64,000 nucleotides of DNA from Nitratireductor sp. (GCA_017854535.1 JAFMHL010000001.1:91365-155364), one strand, 5' to 3'; shown: positions 25,196 to 35,883, counted from the stretch's first letter. Notes: a model not told the origin generated them from the sequence alone. Translations and numbers: made by a program.

Positions 25196-27268
25196 TTATC
25201 GCCCCTCGCGTGTCCACATGCCAGCCATTGCCATCAAGAGTAGTGCCAAACCCAAGAGACCCGTAAAGAGCGGGATACGGTTTATGCCATTCAACACAGT
25301 AGCGCCTGTGCTTTCAATGCCAATCCAGCCATTACCCCTAGCTGTCGCACCTGGGCGGATCTCGAGCAAACGCGGTATTGCGTCCCCGGCTTCTGAAACC
25401 CGCTGAATAGATCCGCGAGAGGCTTCAATGATGGGTTCCAGTTTTGATGTGCTGCTTAATACTTCGCTGAATTCACGCGGATTAGGTGGCCCCATGTGAA
25501 CCAATGATGTCAGATCGCCGTTTTTAGCTTGATATAAACCTATCTCAGGAGCCTCAATCTGGCCCGTAAATAGGCCAGCGCCATTTGGCGTTAATGCGAC
25601 CGCAACATCAGTCCCGTCTGGCTTCGTGACATCCACATCGTCAGGTTGCTCGCCCAAGGTTTGGCGATTGATCACAAGGAAATTGCCATCTGTTTCTGCT
25701 GTCAGCCGTTCCTCTTCCAGTTCAGGTTCTTTCATAAGCCAGTGGACCATTCTGCGCAACAGTTGCACATGTGGGCCGCCGCCTTCAAAGCCGCGAGCCC
25801 ATAGCCAGGCATGGTCAGACAATAATAGGGCTACACGCCCTTCGTCGTAGCGGTTTAAGACTAAAAGAGGCTCTTGGTCACCGCCTTGCATCACTATATC
25901 ACCGTCTGGCTCTTGGACGCCAACTGAACGGAACCAGCGGCTCCAGTCCGGGTCTTCGCTTTTGCCATTATCAAGGCCTTTGGTGACGGGGTGTTTTGCA
26001 CCGGTATCTGAGATCAAAGGTTTAAACGGAACCTCCCGCAAATTTCCGTCGGGAAGAGCTGGGATTACATTGTTGAGCGGTGTATCAGCGATGCTGCCTT
26101 CGTTTGAAAACTCTGGACCTGCGGCAAGCAAGACAGCGCCGCCATCGCGCACATATCGTGCAATATTTTCAAAATATAAAATTGGCAAAACGCCCCGGCG
26201 GGAATAGCGATCAAATATGATCAAATCGAACTCATCGATTTTCTCGACAAATAGCTCGCGCGTTGGGAACGCGATCAAAGACAATTGGCTGATCGGTGTT
26301 CCGTCCTGTTTTTCAGGCGGACGCAGAATGGTAAAGTGAACCAGATCGACACTGGCATCTGATTTCAGCAAATTCCGCCAAGTGCGTTCACCGGCATGGG
26401 GCTCGCCAGAGACAAGCAATACCCGAAGATTTTCACGAATGCCGTTGAGGTTTGTGAAGACGCGATTATTGGTTTCGGTCAGTTCTTCAGGGCTCGCCTC
26501 GACACGAAGTTCAATCACATTGCGTCCGCCGTGGCTGACTGTGTCAGAGAATATATATGGTTCACCAGGTAGAACTTCTTCGACGGTGATCAGTTCACCA
26601 TCGAGATAAATCGATACAGCTACAGGCTGTTCTGTGTCGAAGCCTTGTTCTTTTACTTCATAGGTGATGTCGTAGGGCTCACCAACCACGCCATATCGTG
26701 GGGCATCGGTAATAACAATTTGACGGTCTTTTTCGTTTTCCTTGCCTGTAATCAATGCATGAATGGGCGCCCTGATTCCAAGCTCTGAGAGTTTCTCAGG
26801 AATGTCATGGACTTGGCCGTCGGTGATTAAAATTGCGCCACCTAAACGTTCCTGAGGAATGTCTTTCAATCCGGATTTTAGCGCCGAAAATAGGGCTGAA
26901 GAAACATCAGTCGTTGTTGAAATCTGGTCATTTGCGGAAATCTCACGAACTTCCACATTGTTAAGAGCGGCTAGGTTTTTGAGTAAAGCTAATCGTGCTG
27001 TTTCCGTTTGCTCTGCGCGTCCGGCAATTTTTTGGCTGGCCGTATTGTCCGTTACAACGGCCACCACACTTTTTAACGGGTCACGATCTTCCACCAATAG
27101 AGAAGGATTGAATAAAGCCAGAGCCAAAGCTGCAAATGCGATAAAACGTAGAATTGATCCCCGAACCTGTTTTACCAATCCGTAAAGCACAGGAAGCGCA
27201 ACCAATCCAAGGATAGTGGCGATTTGCCAAATCGGTATTTGCGGATCAAAGGCGAAATTGTATTCCAT
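25196..27268 (-). CDS. large membrane protein of the MoxR operon (glutamine-amidotransferase-like fold)
   Basis: Protein of 690 residues, last gene of a four-gene MoxR operon. Two membrane helices lie near the N-terminus (WQIATILGLVALPVLYGLV and FIAFAALALALFNPSLL) and one at the C-terminus (IPLFTGLLGLALLLMAMAGM). Between them is a long periplasmic region containing a VWA-like stretch near residues 65-165 (VVAVVTDNTASQKIAG, LGGAILITDGQVHD) and a class-I amidotransferase-like block (RYVRDGGAVLLAAGPEF) without a clear catalytic triad. This architecture is standard for alphaproteobacterial MoxR-DUF58 loci, where it is thought to contribute to envelope or protein-complex maturation. The start ATG follows the upstream stop by two bases. 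Confidence 0.85.
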   Translation of the reverse strand: MEYNFAFDPQIPIWQIATILGLVALPVLYGLVKQVRGSILRFIAFAALALALFNPSLLVEDRDPLKSVVAVVTDNTASQKIAGRAEQTETARLALLKNLAALNNVEVREISANDQISTTTDVSSALFSALKSGLKDIPQERLGGAILITDGQVHDIPEKLSELGIRAPIHALITGKENEKDRQIVITDAPRYGVVGEPYDITYEVKEQGFDTEQPVAVSIYLDGELITVEEVLPGEPYIFSDTVSHGGRNVIELRVEASPEELTETNNRVFTNLNGIRENLRVLLVSGEPHAGERTWRNLLKSDASVDLVHFTILRPPEKQDGTPISQLSLIAFPTRELFVEKIDEFDLIIFDRYSRRGVLPILYFENIARYVRDGGAVLLAAGPEFSNEGSIADTPLNNVIPALPDGNLREVPFKPLISDTGAKHPVTKGLDNGKSEDPDWSRWFRSVGVQEPDGDIVMQGGDQEPLLVLNRYDEGRVALLLSDHAWLWARGFEGGGPHVQLLRRMVHWLMKEPELEEERLTAETDGNFLVINRQTLGEQPDDVDVTKPDGTDVAVALTPNGAGLFTGQIEAPEIGLYQAKNGDLTSLVHMGPPNPREFSEVLSSTSKLEPIIEASRGSIQRVSEAGDAIPRLLEIRPGATARGNGWIGIESTGATVLNGINRIPLFTGLLGLALLLMAMAGMWTREGR

Positions 27269-27270
27269 GA

Positions 27271-30078
27271 CTACTGGCCCAGCCTTTCAAGCAAGGCAGG
27301 TATATGAACCTGATCTGCTTTATAATTACCGGTGATGGTATACATGACGATATTTACGCCTACTCTAAAGGCGTATTCGCGCTGGCCGGTGGAAGCTGGA
27401 ATTGTGGCAAATAGGGAACGGTTCTGATTATCGATAGCCCAAGCGCCTGCAAAATCGTTGCTGGTGATCATGATGGTCGAAACACCGTCGCCTGATCTAG
27501 CCGGACGGTCTACAAGTTCTTCAATGCGGCCGGTTTGCTCGACCCATAAATCACCGCCTTGGTAGCGACCCGGGAAACTATCCAACAGGAAAAACGATTT
27601 TGTAAGCACATGATCCGAAGGCACTGGCTCCAGCGGAGGTATATCGAGCGAGGCAAGAATTTCGCGAAGTTTAGCATTTCCATTGGTCGAAGAACCGCTG
27701 CCAAGGGCGCTGTTTATCTGGTCCTTCGTATCAAATAAAATGCTGCCACCTTGTTTCATATAAGCATCAACACGCGCCATCGTTTCTTCGTCGGGAACTG
27801 GGGCATCTAGATCAATTGGCCAGTATAAAAACGGATAAAAAGCCAATTCATCATTTGCGATGTCAACGCCAATGGGATCACCCGGTTCAAGGGCCGTGCG
27901 GGATCCGATAAACCGCGTCAGACCCAATAGCCCTGCTGCGCTTACATTGTCGGTTTGTGATGAACCTGTTTTGACATAGGCAAAACGTGTGGTCAGCGCT
28001 GCGGAAAAATCAACGGACTCATTGGTCTTTGATTGAGCAAAGGCTGTGGGGGCAAAGGTCGATTGGGAAGCAATTAGGCCAGCTGCCAACACCAATGCGG
28101 CCGTGGCCCCCGCAAAGCGGAATTTACCTAACATGCCCGCGAACCAAAGTACGGCAATGCAATCCAACAAAAACAGAAGCGTCGCAGCGCCAAGGAGCCA
28201 AGGGGTAAATGCAAAGCTTGCGCCGCCTTGATATTGTGCTTTTGTCAATGTGCTTGATAGCTCTTGGGTATCTAGTGGATTAATTTCCTCTTTCTCACGA
28301 ATGAGGTTTAACGCAACAAACCCATCTGCAGTTCCATAAAGGCCAGGAGGCGTTTCCAAAGTTGGAACAGGCCACAGTCCTGCTTCTATAACCAGCGGCT
28401 TGACCTGTGCTGGAGGAGGGGTCAATGCGCCGGTGCCATCCAGTATTTCCATTGCCGGAAGCCTCAGCGCCGTATCGCCAGAAGTAGCGGTATTGGTTGA
28501 GCGGGACAGGTTTACCGTCAGTCTGAGCATATCCACAAAACTTCCCGATAGAGGTAGATTGGACCAATTATTATCGGAGTTTACATGAAAAAGAACGATC
28601 CATCCTGCACCCAATTGATCGGCTGTTACCAGAGGGGTTCCATCTTCAAGACGCGCCCAGGTTTTTGATGAAAGTTCTGTGTTTTGTTCTGCCAAGACTT
28701 GGCGCGATACGGAGATGTCGTTCGGGGTAGGCAGACCAAAAAAGGGTGAGCCGGGCTCAAAAGCTGCAATTGCCTTTGGCTCTTCCCATGAAAGGGCGCC
28801 GCCGATGAAACGATCCCCTTCAATAAGGTCAACAGGCAGAAGCGGCCCATTTGGATTTGCCGCCAATCGTGGTCCGGCAAACCGGATTACCAACCCGCCT
28901 TCTTCAACAAATTTTGTTATTTTGCTTTCGGTCTCGTTTGGCATGGTTCCAATATCTGCCATTACGATGACAGATACATTTTGCGCGATTAGGTCGTTTG
29001 CCGCTTCTTCAATGTTGGAGGTGTCGGCAATGCGTAAATCGCTAAAGGGTGAAAGCGCGCGGTTTATATAATAGAGCGGCGATAAAAGTGGTTGGGAAAT
29101 ATCAGAGCTTTGGCCGGAGATTAGTCCAACAATTCTGCGTCTATTGCCTTCGTCCAACAACTGAACAGCGCCTGCTGTTGATGCATTTTCGATTTCAACG
29201 CGGGTTATCTGGTTGCGCAATTCCACAGGCTGATCAAAGCTGAACTCTACCGATTTTTGGCCTTCACTCAGGATGGATGAAACTCTGGCAATGGGTAATC
29301 CGTCTTTATCATAAGCGATAACGCGCAAAGGCAAGGTTGAAGTGTCAATGGCTCTTGAGACAGTGCCAATCATTTTTCCGGGCTGATTTTCAATTGGGTT
29401 CAAGATTGCAAGTTCACCCAATTCTGGCTCTGCGATGGTTACAGGAATGGATGAATTGCCTAAGGCAGTAACAAACCCTTCGCTGGCGTCACCAGTGCTA
29501 ACACCATCTGATAGAAAAACGATCTCGCCAAACTGGATTGCCGCTAACAGTTCATTTAATTTTGCAGCGCTGCCTTGGTGGTCTGGGCGGATTGCATGAT
29601 TGAAGGCAGCTTCCAGTTTTGAATTAACCTCACTGGATGATAACGGTTTTTCAGACGCTGTCGCCGGATCGGTGGTCAACATAAGCGACACAACTCGGTT
29701 CGATTTTTCGGCTTCACCTGTGATGGTGGATGCCATCTGTTTCACCTGATCCCAGATTTTGCCACTGGCCCATCCATCATCGATTATGAGCAAGACAGGA
29801 CCTTCTTTTTGAAGCACCGCATCGCGCGGATTCCAAATCGGTCCGGCCATGGCAAGGATAACCAAGCCTGCCATCAACAAACGAAGTAAGGTCAGCCACC
29901 ATGGACTTTGAGCAGGCGTTTCTTCTTTTGCTGCCAGTTTTCTCAAGATTGCCAAGGGTGGGAAAACTTCATCTTGAGGTTTGGGCGGGGTCAAGCGCAA
30001 AAGCAGCCAGATCAGCGGAAGCGTCAAAAGGGCCAATAAAATCCAAGGAGAGGCAAATGCCAGCGGTAATCCGAACAT
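27271..30078 (-). CDS. BatA-N/DUF4159 membrane protein of the MoxR operon
   Basis: Protein of 935 residues. The N-terminal 90 residues form the two-helix aerotolerance (BatA N-terminal, TIGR02226-like) membrane anchor starting FGLPLAFASPWILLALLTLP. A VWA-type domain follows (LLIIDDGWASGKIW). Further on are membrane segments near residues 650-710 and a C-terminal DUF4159 domain (about residues 725-935) with TTRFAYVKTG and the FYPFLYWPIDLDAPVPDEE block. It starts directly after the DUF58 gene stop (TAA-ATG, no gap) and is followed two bases later by the next membrane protein gene, so the four genes are one operon. The exact role is unknown; family context suggests a membrane complex served by the MoxR ATPase. 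Confidence 0.9.
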   Translation of the reverse strand: MFGLPLAFASPWILLALLTLPLIWLLLRLTPPKPQDEVFPPLAILRKLAAKEETPAQSPWWLTLLRLLMAGLVILAMAGPIWNPRDAVLQKEGPVLLIIDDGWASGKIWDQVKQMASTITGEAEKSNRVVSLMLTTDPATASEKPLSSSEVNSKLEAAFNHAIRPDHQGSAAKLNELLAAIQFGEIVFLSDGVSTGDASEGFVTALGNSSIPVTIAEPELGELAILNPIENQPGKMIGTVSRAIDTSTLPLRVIAYDKDGLPIARVSSILSEGQKSVEFSFDQPVELRNQITRVEIENASTAGAVQLLDEGNRRRIVGLISGQSSDISQPLLSPLYYINRALSPFSDLRIADTSNIEEAANDLIAQNVSVIVMADIGTMPNETESKITKFVEEGGLVIRFAGPRLAANPNGPLLPVDLIEGDRFIGGALSWEEPKAIAAFEPGSPFFGLPTPNDISVSRQVLAEQNTELSSKTWARLEDGTPLVTADQLGAGWIVLFHVNSDNNWSNLPLSGSFVDMLRLTVNLSRSTNTATSGDTALRLPAMEILDGTGALTPPPAQVKPLVIEAGLWPVPTLETPPGLYGTADGFVALNLIREKEEINPLDTQELSSTLTKAQYQGGASFAFTPWLLGAATLLFLLDCIAVLWFAGMLGKFRFAGATAALVLAAGLIASQSTFAPTAFAQSKTNESVDFSAALTTRFAYVKTGSSQTDNVSAAGLLGLTRFIGSRTALEPGDPIGVDIANDELAFYPFLYWPIDLDAPVPDEETMARVDAYMKQGGSILFDTKDQINSALGSGSSTNGNAKLREILASLDIPPLEPVPSDHVLTKSFFLLDSFPGRYQGGDLWVEQTGRIEELVDRPARSGDGVSTIMITSNDFAGAWAIDNQNRSLFATIPASTGQREYAFRVGVNIVMYTITGNYKADQVHIPALLERLGQ

Positions 30079-30999
30079 TTATCTGACCCCGCGCATTGGA
30101 GAGGCTGACAGGTCCACATGCAAAGATTGGAGGGCTTTCGAAGCCAGCTGATCAGTATGATGCAGCGTATGGCTCCATCCGGTGCGTTTGGCAAACTCGC
30201 TCAATTCTGTGCAATGAGCCGCAAAAAGTGCCTGATAGTCTGCGCGGATTGATTGGGCTGAACCAAAACTGATCTGGCTTTTGGTTTCAGGATCCCGAAA
30301 CTCAACACGGCCAGAATAGGGAAATACTTCTTCAGCCGGATCAATGATTTGCACCAAATGTCCGCGCACATGTTTTTCTGCTACCGCTTGAAATGCCGGG
30401 TCGAGAGCATGTTCCTGGTCGTCAGCACCCAGAAAATCACTAATGAGGATCACTTCTGAATGGTCACTGATCAAAGATGTGTCGGGAAATGTTGATTGAG
30501 TTTTCGAAACCATTAAAGCAGCAGCCAAGCGCTCTGCTGCATGGCGATGAACAATCGGTGGTGTTACGCCTAACCAGCCAATTCTCTCGCCGCTACGTGC
30601 GAGCAATTCTGCCATCGCCAAAGCAAGGACCAAAGCGCGGGATTGTTTTGAAACTGCGGCCTCGCCAGATTTAAACAACATGGACGGGCTTTCATCGACC
30701 CAAAGCCAAACCGTGTGGGAGGCTTGCCACTCGCGGTCGCGGACATAGACAATGTCGTCTCTGGCCGACTTGCGCCAATCAATGGCGGCATAGTTTTCAC
30801 CCTCCACATAGGGGCGGAATTGCCAGAAATTTTCACCGATACCGCGCCTGCGCCGACCATGCCATCCGGCAAACACATTGTTTGCAACGCGCTGTGCCTC
30901 TACCAAAAGGTCGGGAATTAATGCTGCGCGCGCACGGGAGCGGACCAGTACATCGCTGGCTTTGTCAGCATTTACCTGTGACCCAATTGCGGGGCTCAT
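30079..30999 (-). CDS. DUF58 domain protein of the MoxR operon
   Basis: Protein of 306 residues with the DUF58 core: an N-terminal helical stretch, the diagnostic FRPYVEGENYAAIDWRKSAR (compare the consensus RxYxxGDDxRxIDW), then a VWA-like fold with VWLWVDESPSMLFKSG, whose DESPS resembles a degenerate MIDAS motif, and SEVILISDFLG. DUF58 proteins are partners of MoxR AAA+ ATPases and are predicted to dock metal-dependent ligands. It lies about 40 bp downstream of moxR and abuts the DUF4159 gene. Soluble, probably cytoplasmic; no signal peptide is seen. Confidence 0.92.
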   Translation of the reverse strand: MSPAIGSQVNADKASDVLVRSRARAALIPDLLVEAQRVANNVFAGWHGRRRRGIGENFWQFRPYVEGENYAAIDWRKSARDDIVYVRDREWQASHTVWLWVDESPSMLFKSGEAAVSKQSRALVLALAMAELLARSGERIGWLGVTPPIVHRHAAERLAAALMVSKTQSTFPDTSLISDHSEVILISDFLGADDQEHALDPAFQAVAEKHVRGHLVQIIDPAEEVFPYSGRVEFRDPETKSQISFGSAQSIRADYQALFAAHCTELSEFAKRTGWSHTLHHTDQLASKALQSLHVDLSASPMRGVR

Positions 31000-31041
31000 A
31001 TGGCATATCCCGTTCGATGGAAATTCGTATTTTCCAAGTGT

Positions 31042-32052
31042 CTATCCTACGGATTTCTTTATGGAGCCGATTACGTCTTGGACTGTGATGCGCTCAGCAC
31101 GCGCTGCAAAAGACAGCTGCATGCGATGCTGCAAGACAGGCTCAGCCAAAGCTAAAACATCATCCACAGAAGGGACAAGACGACCATCGAGCAAAGCGCG
31201 GGCTCTTGCGGTCAACATTAAGGACTGGCTTGCACGTGGTCCTGGACCCCAAGAAATATATTGGTTCATTTCATCTGTTGAGCCACCTGGTCGAGCCGAG
31301 CGCACCAAATGTAAAATAGCATTGATGACGCTCTCACCCACAGGGATTTTGCGAACCAGCATTTGCATTTCCTGGAGGCGCTTGGCTGTTAACACTGCTT
31401 TTGCTTTGGCTTCGGTCTGTCCAGTCGTTTCCAGCAATATACGCCGCTCAGCCTCCAATTCTGGATAAAGAACATCGATCTGCATCAAGAACCGGTCAAG
31501 CTGTGCTTCTGGCAATGGGTATGTGCCTTCTTGTTCCAGCGGGTTTTGAGTTGCCAAAACATGAAAGGGTGCGGGCAAATCGTTTCGAACGCCAGCGATT
31601 GTCACATGATATTCCTGCATGGCCTGCAAAAGCGCTGCCTGTGTACGCGGGCTGGCGCGGTTGATTTCATCAGCCATTAGCAATTGAGTGAAAATCGGAC
31701 CTTTTACAAACTGAAAAGAACGCTTTCCGTTTTCTTCCTGCTGAAGGATTTCAGAGCCAAGAATATCAGAGGGCATCAAATCTGGTGTGAACTGAATGCG
31801 GCCAGCATTTAGTCCAAGAACCGTACCCAACGTTTCCACCAATTTGGTTTTGGCAAGGCCGGGGAGGCCAACAAGCAGACCGTGGCCGCCGGATAACAAG
31901 GTTACCAAGGCTCGCTCAACCACGGTTTCTTGTCCAAAAATGACCTTTGCGGTTTCGACTCGCGCCTTTTTGATATCAGATACAGCTTTTTCGGCTTCGG
32001 CAATCACCGCTTTTTCGTCAGCTTTGCTCAATGTGCGGTCAATTGCAGTCAT
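31042..32052 (-). CDS. moxR: MoxR-family AAA+ ATPase
   Basis: Chaperone-like AAA+ ATPase of 336 residues. Walker A is GLPGLAKT (residues 62-69), Walker B LLMADEINRASP, followed by sensor-1 region VLATQNPLEQEGTYPLPEAQ and the arginine-containing LDRFLM motif, all classic for MoxR. The C-terminal lid domain contains RASQSLMLTARARALLDGR. It leads an operon with DUF58, DUF4159 and a further membrane protein. The family assists metal-cofactor insertion or assembly of membrane complexes and is often linked to stress tolerance. A divergent gene (DUF1285) starts 176 bp away, so the promoter lies at 32053-32228. Confidence 0.96.
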   Translation of the reverse strand: MTAIDRTLSKADEKAVIAEAEKAVSDIKKARVETAKVIFGQETVVERALVTLLSGGHGLLVGLPGLAKTKLVETLGTVLGLNAGRIQFTPDLMPSDILGSEILQQEENGKRSFQFVKGPIFTQLLMADEINRASPRTQAALLQAMQEYHVTIAGVRNDLPAPFHVLATQNPLEQEGTYPLPEAQLDRFLMQIDVLYPELEAERRILLETTGQTEAKAKAVLTAKRLQEMQMLVRKIPVGESVINAILHLVRSARPGGSTDEMNQYISWGPGPRASQSLMLTARARALLDGRLVPSVDDVLALAEPVLQHRMQLSFAARAERITVQDVIGSIKKSVG

Positions 32053-32228
32053 GGTTGTTCCTCATTAATCTGATTTCTCAACATATATGGTAGGCTGCTT
32101 CTAGCTCATTGCAAGCGACAGACCTTGCTTATCATGGCGTGAAGGCTATTTTCATACAAACAAATTCTTTGTTGCTGACAAATTCGTTACTGTTAGCAAT
32201 GTCGCTCCTAATGATCTGGACATAAACA

Positions 32229-32855
32229 ATGGCGGAAAAAAGAAACACAGTTACCGAACAAGCGCAAACTGGCGGTTTGGGCGGGTTGCAGGCACTCATA
32301 GAACGTGCTGGAGACAAAAAACGCGGCAATGCCCCTGTGGAACAATGGAATCCTGACTATTGCGGCGAATTGGACATGGTCATCAAAGGTGATGGCACTT
32401 GGTTTTACATGGGAACGCCTATTGGTCGTCAAAGGCTTGTGGACTTGTTTGCAACGGTATTGCGAAAAGATGAAGACGGGGAAACCTATTTGGTAACGCC
32501 GGTTGAGCGGATAAAAATACAAGTTGAAGACGCGCATTTCATTGCTGTTGAAATGAATGCGAAAGGCGAGGGCGATGATCAGGTGCTGACCTTTAGAACA
32601 AATGTGGGAGATGTGGTTGAAGCTGGGCCGGATCATCCCCTGCGATTTGTAACCGCTGAAGAAAATGATGGTATCAAACCTTATTTATCCGTGCGCGGAC
32701 GCCTTGAAGCGTTGCTGGCTCGTCCTGTGATGTATGAATTGATTTCTTACGGTGAAGAAATTGAGCTGGACGGGCGTAAAATGTTTGGCGTTCGCAGCAA
32801 GGGTGCGGTATTCCCGATTATGCGCTCGGATGAGCTGAACAAGTTGAGCCAATAA
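32229..32855 (+). CDS. DUF1285 domain protein
   Basis: Protein of 208 residues matching DUF1285: a Gly/Gln-rich start, then WNPDYCGELDMVIKGDGTWF, MGTPIGRQRLVDLFATVLRKDEDG, YLVTPVERIKIQVEDAHFIA and a C-terminal LLARPVMYELISYGEE. The family is a small two-domain beta-rich protein of unknown function, widespread in proteobacteria. The start ATG at 32229 lies in a short leader after the divergent moxR promoter. Order DUF1285-NUDIX-CCA enzyme on one strand next to a divergent MoxR operon is conserved among Rhizobiales as far as I recall, so these three may be co-transcribed. Confidence 0.92.
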   Translation: MAEKRNTVTEQAQTGGLGGLQALIERAGDKKRGNAPVEQWNPDYCGELDMVIKGDGTWFYMGTPIGRQRLVDLFATVLRKDEDGETYLVTPVERIKIQVEDAHFIAVEMNAKGEGDDQVLTFRTNVGDVVEAGPDHPLRFVTAEENDGIKPYLSVRGRLEALLARPVMYELISYGEEIELDGRKMFGVRSKGAVFPIMRSDELNKLSQ

Positions 32856-32879
32856 TAAACGCCATCGCATTTAGGTAGT

Positions 32880-33578
32880 TTGGACGGAGCCGTTTTGAAT
32901 CTTAAAAATACAGAGATGCTATTGGAGGGCGAAAGCCTTTTTTCCAAAATTGATGGCGATGATTTCCGGCAATTGGCAATGCAAGGGCTTTTTGAAAAGG
33001 GCGAGGAGCCTCTTGGCGATTTTCTCCATAATCCGGAATTTCGCGATTGGGTTTTTGAAAAAGCAGTGAAACCCGCCGCCGTATTAATTCCACTTGTGAA
33101 ACGCAGGGATGAGTTGACTGTTATCCTGACAAAGCGAACAGAAAATCTCAATTCCCATTCAGGTCAGATTGCCTTTGCTGGCGGCAAAATTGATAAGGCA
33201 GATGGGTCGCCTGTGGCTGCAGCCTTGCGCGAAGCCCATGAAGAAATTGGTCTTGATGCTCGCCATGTTGAAGTGCTCGGCGCTATGCCGGAATATTTCA
33301 CAGGATCAGGATATCGCATCACGCCCGTGATCGCATTGGTTGAGGATCATGCCGTTTTGACGCCTAACCCCGAAGAAGTGGAATATATTTTCGAAGTGCC
33401 GTTAGCGTTTTTGATGGATACGGATAACCACAAAATGGCAAGCCGTATGTTCAAGGGTAATCGGCGATATTATCTCGAAATGCCATTTGGTGAGCATTAT
33501 ATATGGGGCGTAACAGCGGGAATGATTCAGGTATTTCAGGAACGCTTGAGCAAAGCAGCTGAGGCTATGATAATATGA
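32880..33578 (+). CDS. CoA pyrophosphatase, NUDIX family
   Basis: NUDIX enzyme of the NudL/YeaB type that cleaves CoA and its derivatives to phosphopantetheine and 3',5'-ADP. The CoA-specific motif precedes the box (LNSHSGQIAFAGGKID), and the Nudix box proper is seen in AALREAHEEIGL with the EE pair intact, followed by PEYFTGSGYRITPVI. The start is uncertain: TTG codons at 32880 and 32895 and an ATG at 32916 are candidates; GGAG at 32886-32889 favours the TTG at 32895. It ends in a 4-bp ATGA overlap with the CCA enzyme gene, so the pair is translationally coupled. Confidence 0.92.
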   Translation: MDGAVLNLKNTEMLLEGESLFSKIDGDDFRQLAMQGLFEKGEEPLGDFLHNPEFRDWVFEKAVKPAAVLIPLVKRRDELTVILTKRTENLNSHSGQIAFAGGKIDKADGSPVAAALREAHEEIGLDARHVEVLGAMPEYFTGSGYRITPVIALVEDHAVLTPNPEEVEYIFEVPLAFLMDTDNHKMASRMFKGNRRYYLEMPFGEHYIWGVTAGMIQVFQERLSKAAEAMII

Positions 33579-34822
33579 CCAAATCTCAGTTGAAAATTGA
33601 ACTTGAAAGCGCTCCCTGGCTTACGGCCAAATCACTGATTGCGGTTTTTGACGCGCTGGAAGCTGCTGGCGGTGAAGTGCGCGTAAATGGCGGCGCGGTG
33701 CGTAATGCGTTGATGGGCATTGAAGTCGGTGATGTTGATCTATCGACAACCTTATTGCCCAAGCAAACCATCAAGGCCTTGGGCGATGCCGGGATAAAGA
33801 ACATTCCCACCGGTTTGGACCATGGAACGATCACGGCAGTGTCAGATCATGTTCCCTATGAAATAACCACTTTGCGAGAAGACATTGAAACGGATGGGCG
33901 TCACGCTGTTGTTCGTTTTGGTACGAATTGGTTGATGGACGCCCAGCGCCGCGACCTGACCATTAATGCGCTATATTGTGACCGCCATGGAATTCTATTT
34001 GATCCGCTGAACGGCATCGAAGATTTGGAGCCGCGTATTATCCGGTTTATTGGCGATGCAGAGGAGCGGATCACAGAAGATCATCTTCGTATCTTGCGGT
34101 TTTTCCGTTTCTTTGGATGGTACGGGTCCGGCAGACCAGATGCATCGGGGCTAAAGGCATGCGCGAAACTCAAAGCTGGATTGGAGAAAATATCGGCGGA
34201 ACGAATCTGGAGTGAATTTGGGAAACTCTTGCGTGCGCCTGATCCCTCAAGAGCATTGCTTTGGATGCGAACCACGGGCGTTTTGACTGCAATTTTACCT
34301 GAAAGTGAAAAATGGGGAATTGATTTGATTCCGCATTTGATGGCTGCCGAAGAACGATGGGGTTGGCAGGCTGACCCGATTTTGCGTCTTCAGGCAATGG
34401 TTCGCCCTGACGGGGAAAATGTTACGAATATTGCTCGCTGTCTGCGTTTGTCGAATGCCGAGGGTGGCCGATTAACCGCTTGGGCATTGGCAAAAGCTCC
34501 CGATGAAGCGCCAGAAGAAAAAGAACTTAGTGCAACGCTATATTTTGGAGATCAGGCTGCTGTTGTTGATCGGTATAAACTGGAATTGGCACGGCGGATT
34601 ATGATTGGTGATGGCGAAAAAGCCTCGGCTGCCAAATTGGCGGAGCGCTGTAAATTCGCTATTCATTGGCAGAGGCCGAGCCTTCCCATCAAGGGCGAAG
34701 ACCTATTACAGCTTGGTATGCTTGCTGGGCCGGAAATCGGCAAAAAACTTAAGGCTCTAGAAAAGACTTGGGTCGAGAGCGGGTTTAATATGACCCGCTC
34801 TGATTTGTTGGCTAAACTCTAA
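33575..34822 (+). CDS. CCA tRNA nucleotidyltransferase / poly(A) polymerase family
   Basis: Nucleotidyltransferase of 415 residues in the class II CCA-adding/poly(A) polymerase family, which completes or repairs the 3' CCA end of tRNAs. Visible: the Gly-Gly motif and catalytic acidic pair ([20 protein letters not shown]), the RRDLTINAL motif, DPLNGIEDL, and [12 protein letters not shown]. The rest forms the helical neck/body/tail. Its start overlaps the NUDIX stop by four bases, and its stop (TAA, 34820-34822) overlaps the convergent hemF stop, leaving no room for a terminator between them. Confidence 0.94.
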   Translation: MTKSQLKIELESAPWLTAKSLIAVFDALEAAGGEVRVNGGAVRNALMGIEVGDVDLSTTLLPKQTIKALGDAGIKNIPTGLDHGTITAVSDHVPYEITTLREDIETDGRHAVVRFGTNWLMDAQRRDLTINALYCDRHGILFDPLNGIEDLEPRIIRFIGDAEERITEDHLRILRFFRFFGWYGSGRPDASGLKACAKLKAGLEKISAERIWSEFGKLLRAPDPSRALLWMRTTGVLTAILPESEKWGIDLIPHLMAAEERWGWQADPILRLQAMVRPDGENVTNIARCLRLSNAEGGRLTAWALAKAPDEAPEEKELSATLYFGDQAAVVDRYKLELARRIMIGDGEKASAAKLAERCKFAIHWQRPSLPIKGEDLLQLGMLAGPEIGKKLKALEKTWVESGFNMTRSDLLAKL

Positions 34823-35736
34823 GGCCAGCGCACAGTTGGTGGCATGGATGATAAAATTGAGTCGACATTGCCGCCGGTCTTTAATCCGAAAATCGTTCCA
34901 CGATCATAAAGCAGGTTGAACTCGACATAACGCCCACGACGAACCAGCTGTTCTTCGCGCTGCTCCGCTGTCCATTCAAGGTTCATGTTTTTCTTCACGA
35001 TTGCAGGATATGCAACATTAAACGCCTTGCCGACATCTTGTGTATAGGCAAAATCGGCATCCCAGCCGCCAGCCTCATCACTTGAATGAAGGTAGTCATA
35101 AAAGATGCCGCCAACGCCGCGCATTTCATTGCGGTGTTTCAAGAAGAAGTAGTCATCACACCATTTTTTATAACGCGGATAATCTGCAACGGCATGGCGA
35201 TCACAAACAAATTGTAATGCTTTGTGAAACAGTTTGGTGTCAGGATCTTCCTGCGAACGGCGCTCATCAAGCACAGGGGTCAGATCAGCGCCGCCGCCAA
35301 ACCATTGGCCTGTTGTCACAACCATTCTGGTGTTCATGTGAACGGTCGGAACATTCGGGTTCCAGGGATGGGCAATTAGTGAAATGCCGGAAGCCCAAAA
35401 GCGCGGATCTTCTTTGGCGCCTGGAATCTGGTTGCGAAAACCTTCAGCGAATTCGCCATAAACAGTTGATGTATGAACGCCGACTTTTTCAAAAAGACGG
35501 CCATTCATCATGGACATCACACCGCCGCCGCCAGCGCCTTCATTGCGTAACCATTTGGTGGCTTCGAATTTGCCGGGTGCATGGTCAGAAAAAGTTCCGG
35601 TAAGTTCTTCTTCGAGGCTTTCGAATTTCGTGCAAATTTGATCGCGCAAGGTTTGGAACCAAGCTTCTACCACTTTTTTCTTATCTTCGATATCTGCCGG
35701 AAGACCCTGTGGTATTTTGGGTTGATTTTCGCTCAT
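34819..35736 (-). CDS. hemF: oxygen-dependent coproporphyrinogen III oxidase
   Basis: Converts coproporphyrinogen III to protoporphyrinogen IX with O2, an aerobic step of haem synthesis. The 305-residue length is normal. Signature segments are [64 protein letters not shown] and the C-terminal [19 protein letters not shown]. All family landmark regions are present. It is a single gene convergent with the CCA enzyme, with stops overlapping by four bases (34819-34822). Confidence 0.97.
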   Translation of the reverse strand: MSENQPKIPQGLPADIEDKKKVVEAWFQTLRDQICTKFESLEEELTGTFSDHAPGKFEATKWLRNEGAGGGGVMSMMNGRLFEKVGVHTSTVYGEFAEGFRNQIPGAKEDPRFWASGISLIAHPWNPNVPTVHMNTRMVVTTGQWFGGGADLTPVLDERRSQEDPDTKLFHKALQFVCDRHAVADYPRYKKWCDDYFFLKHRNEMRGVGGIFYDYLHSSDEAGGWDADFAYTQDVGKAFNVAYPAIVKKNMNLEWTAEQREEQLVRRGRYVEFNLLYDRGTIFGLKTGGNVDSILSSMPPTVRWP

Positions 35737-35883
35737 CTGAATGCCTGCATCTTATGGGAGTTTTGCTGGTTTAACAGGAGTGGCCAGAAAAAGTCCAGCG
35801 CCTTAGCACCGCAATTGGAAACTTGACAATTTTCCCGTGCAATGTGTTGATGTTTGCTGTCTTTTCATCGAGAGTTTTTGAGT

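Noticed and set aside
35040-35603. Plus-strand frame opposite hemF
   Set aside because: Low-quality composition (Arg/His/Gln-rich) typical of an antisense shadow.
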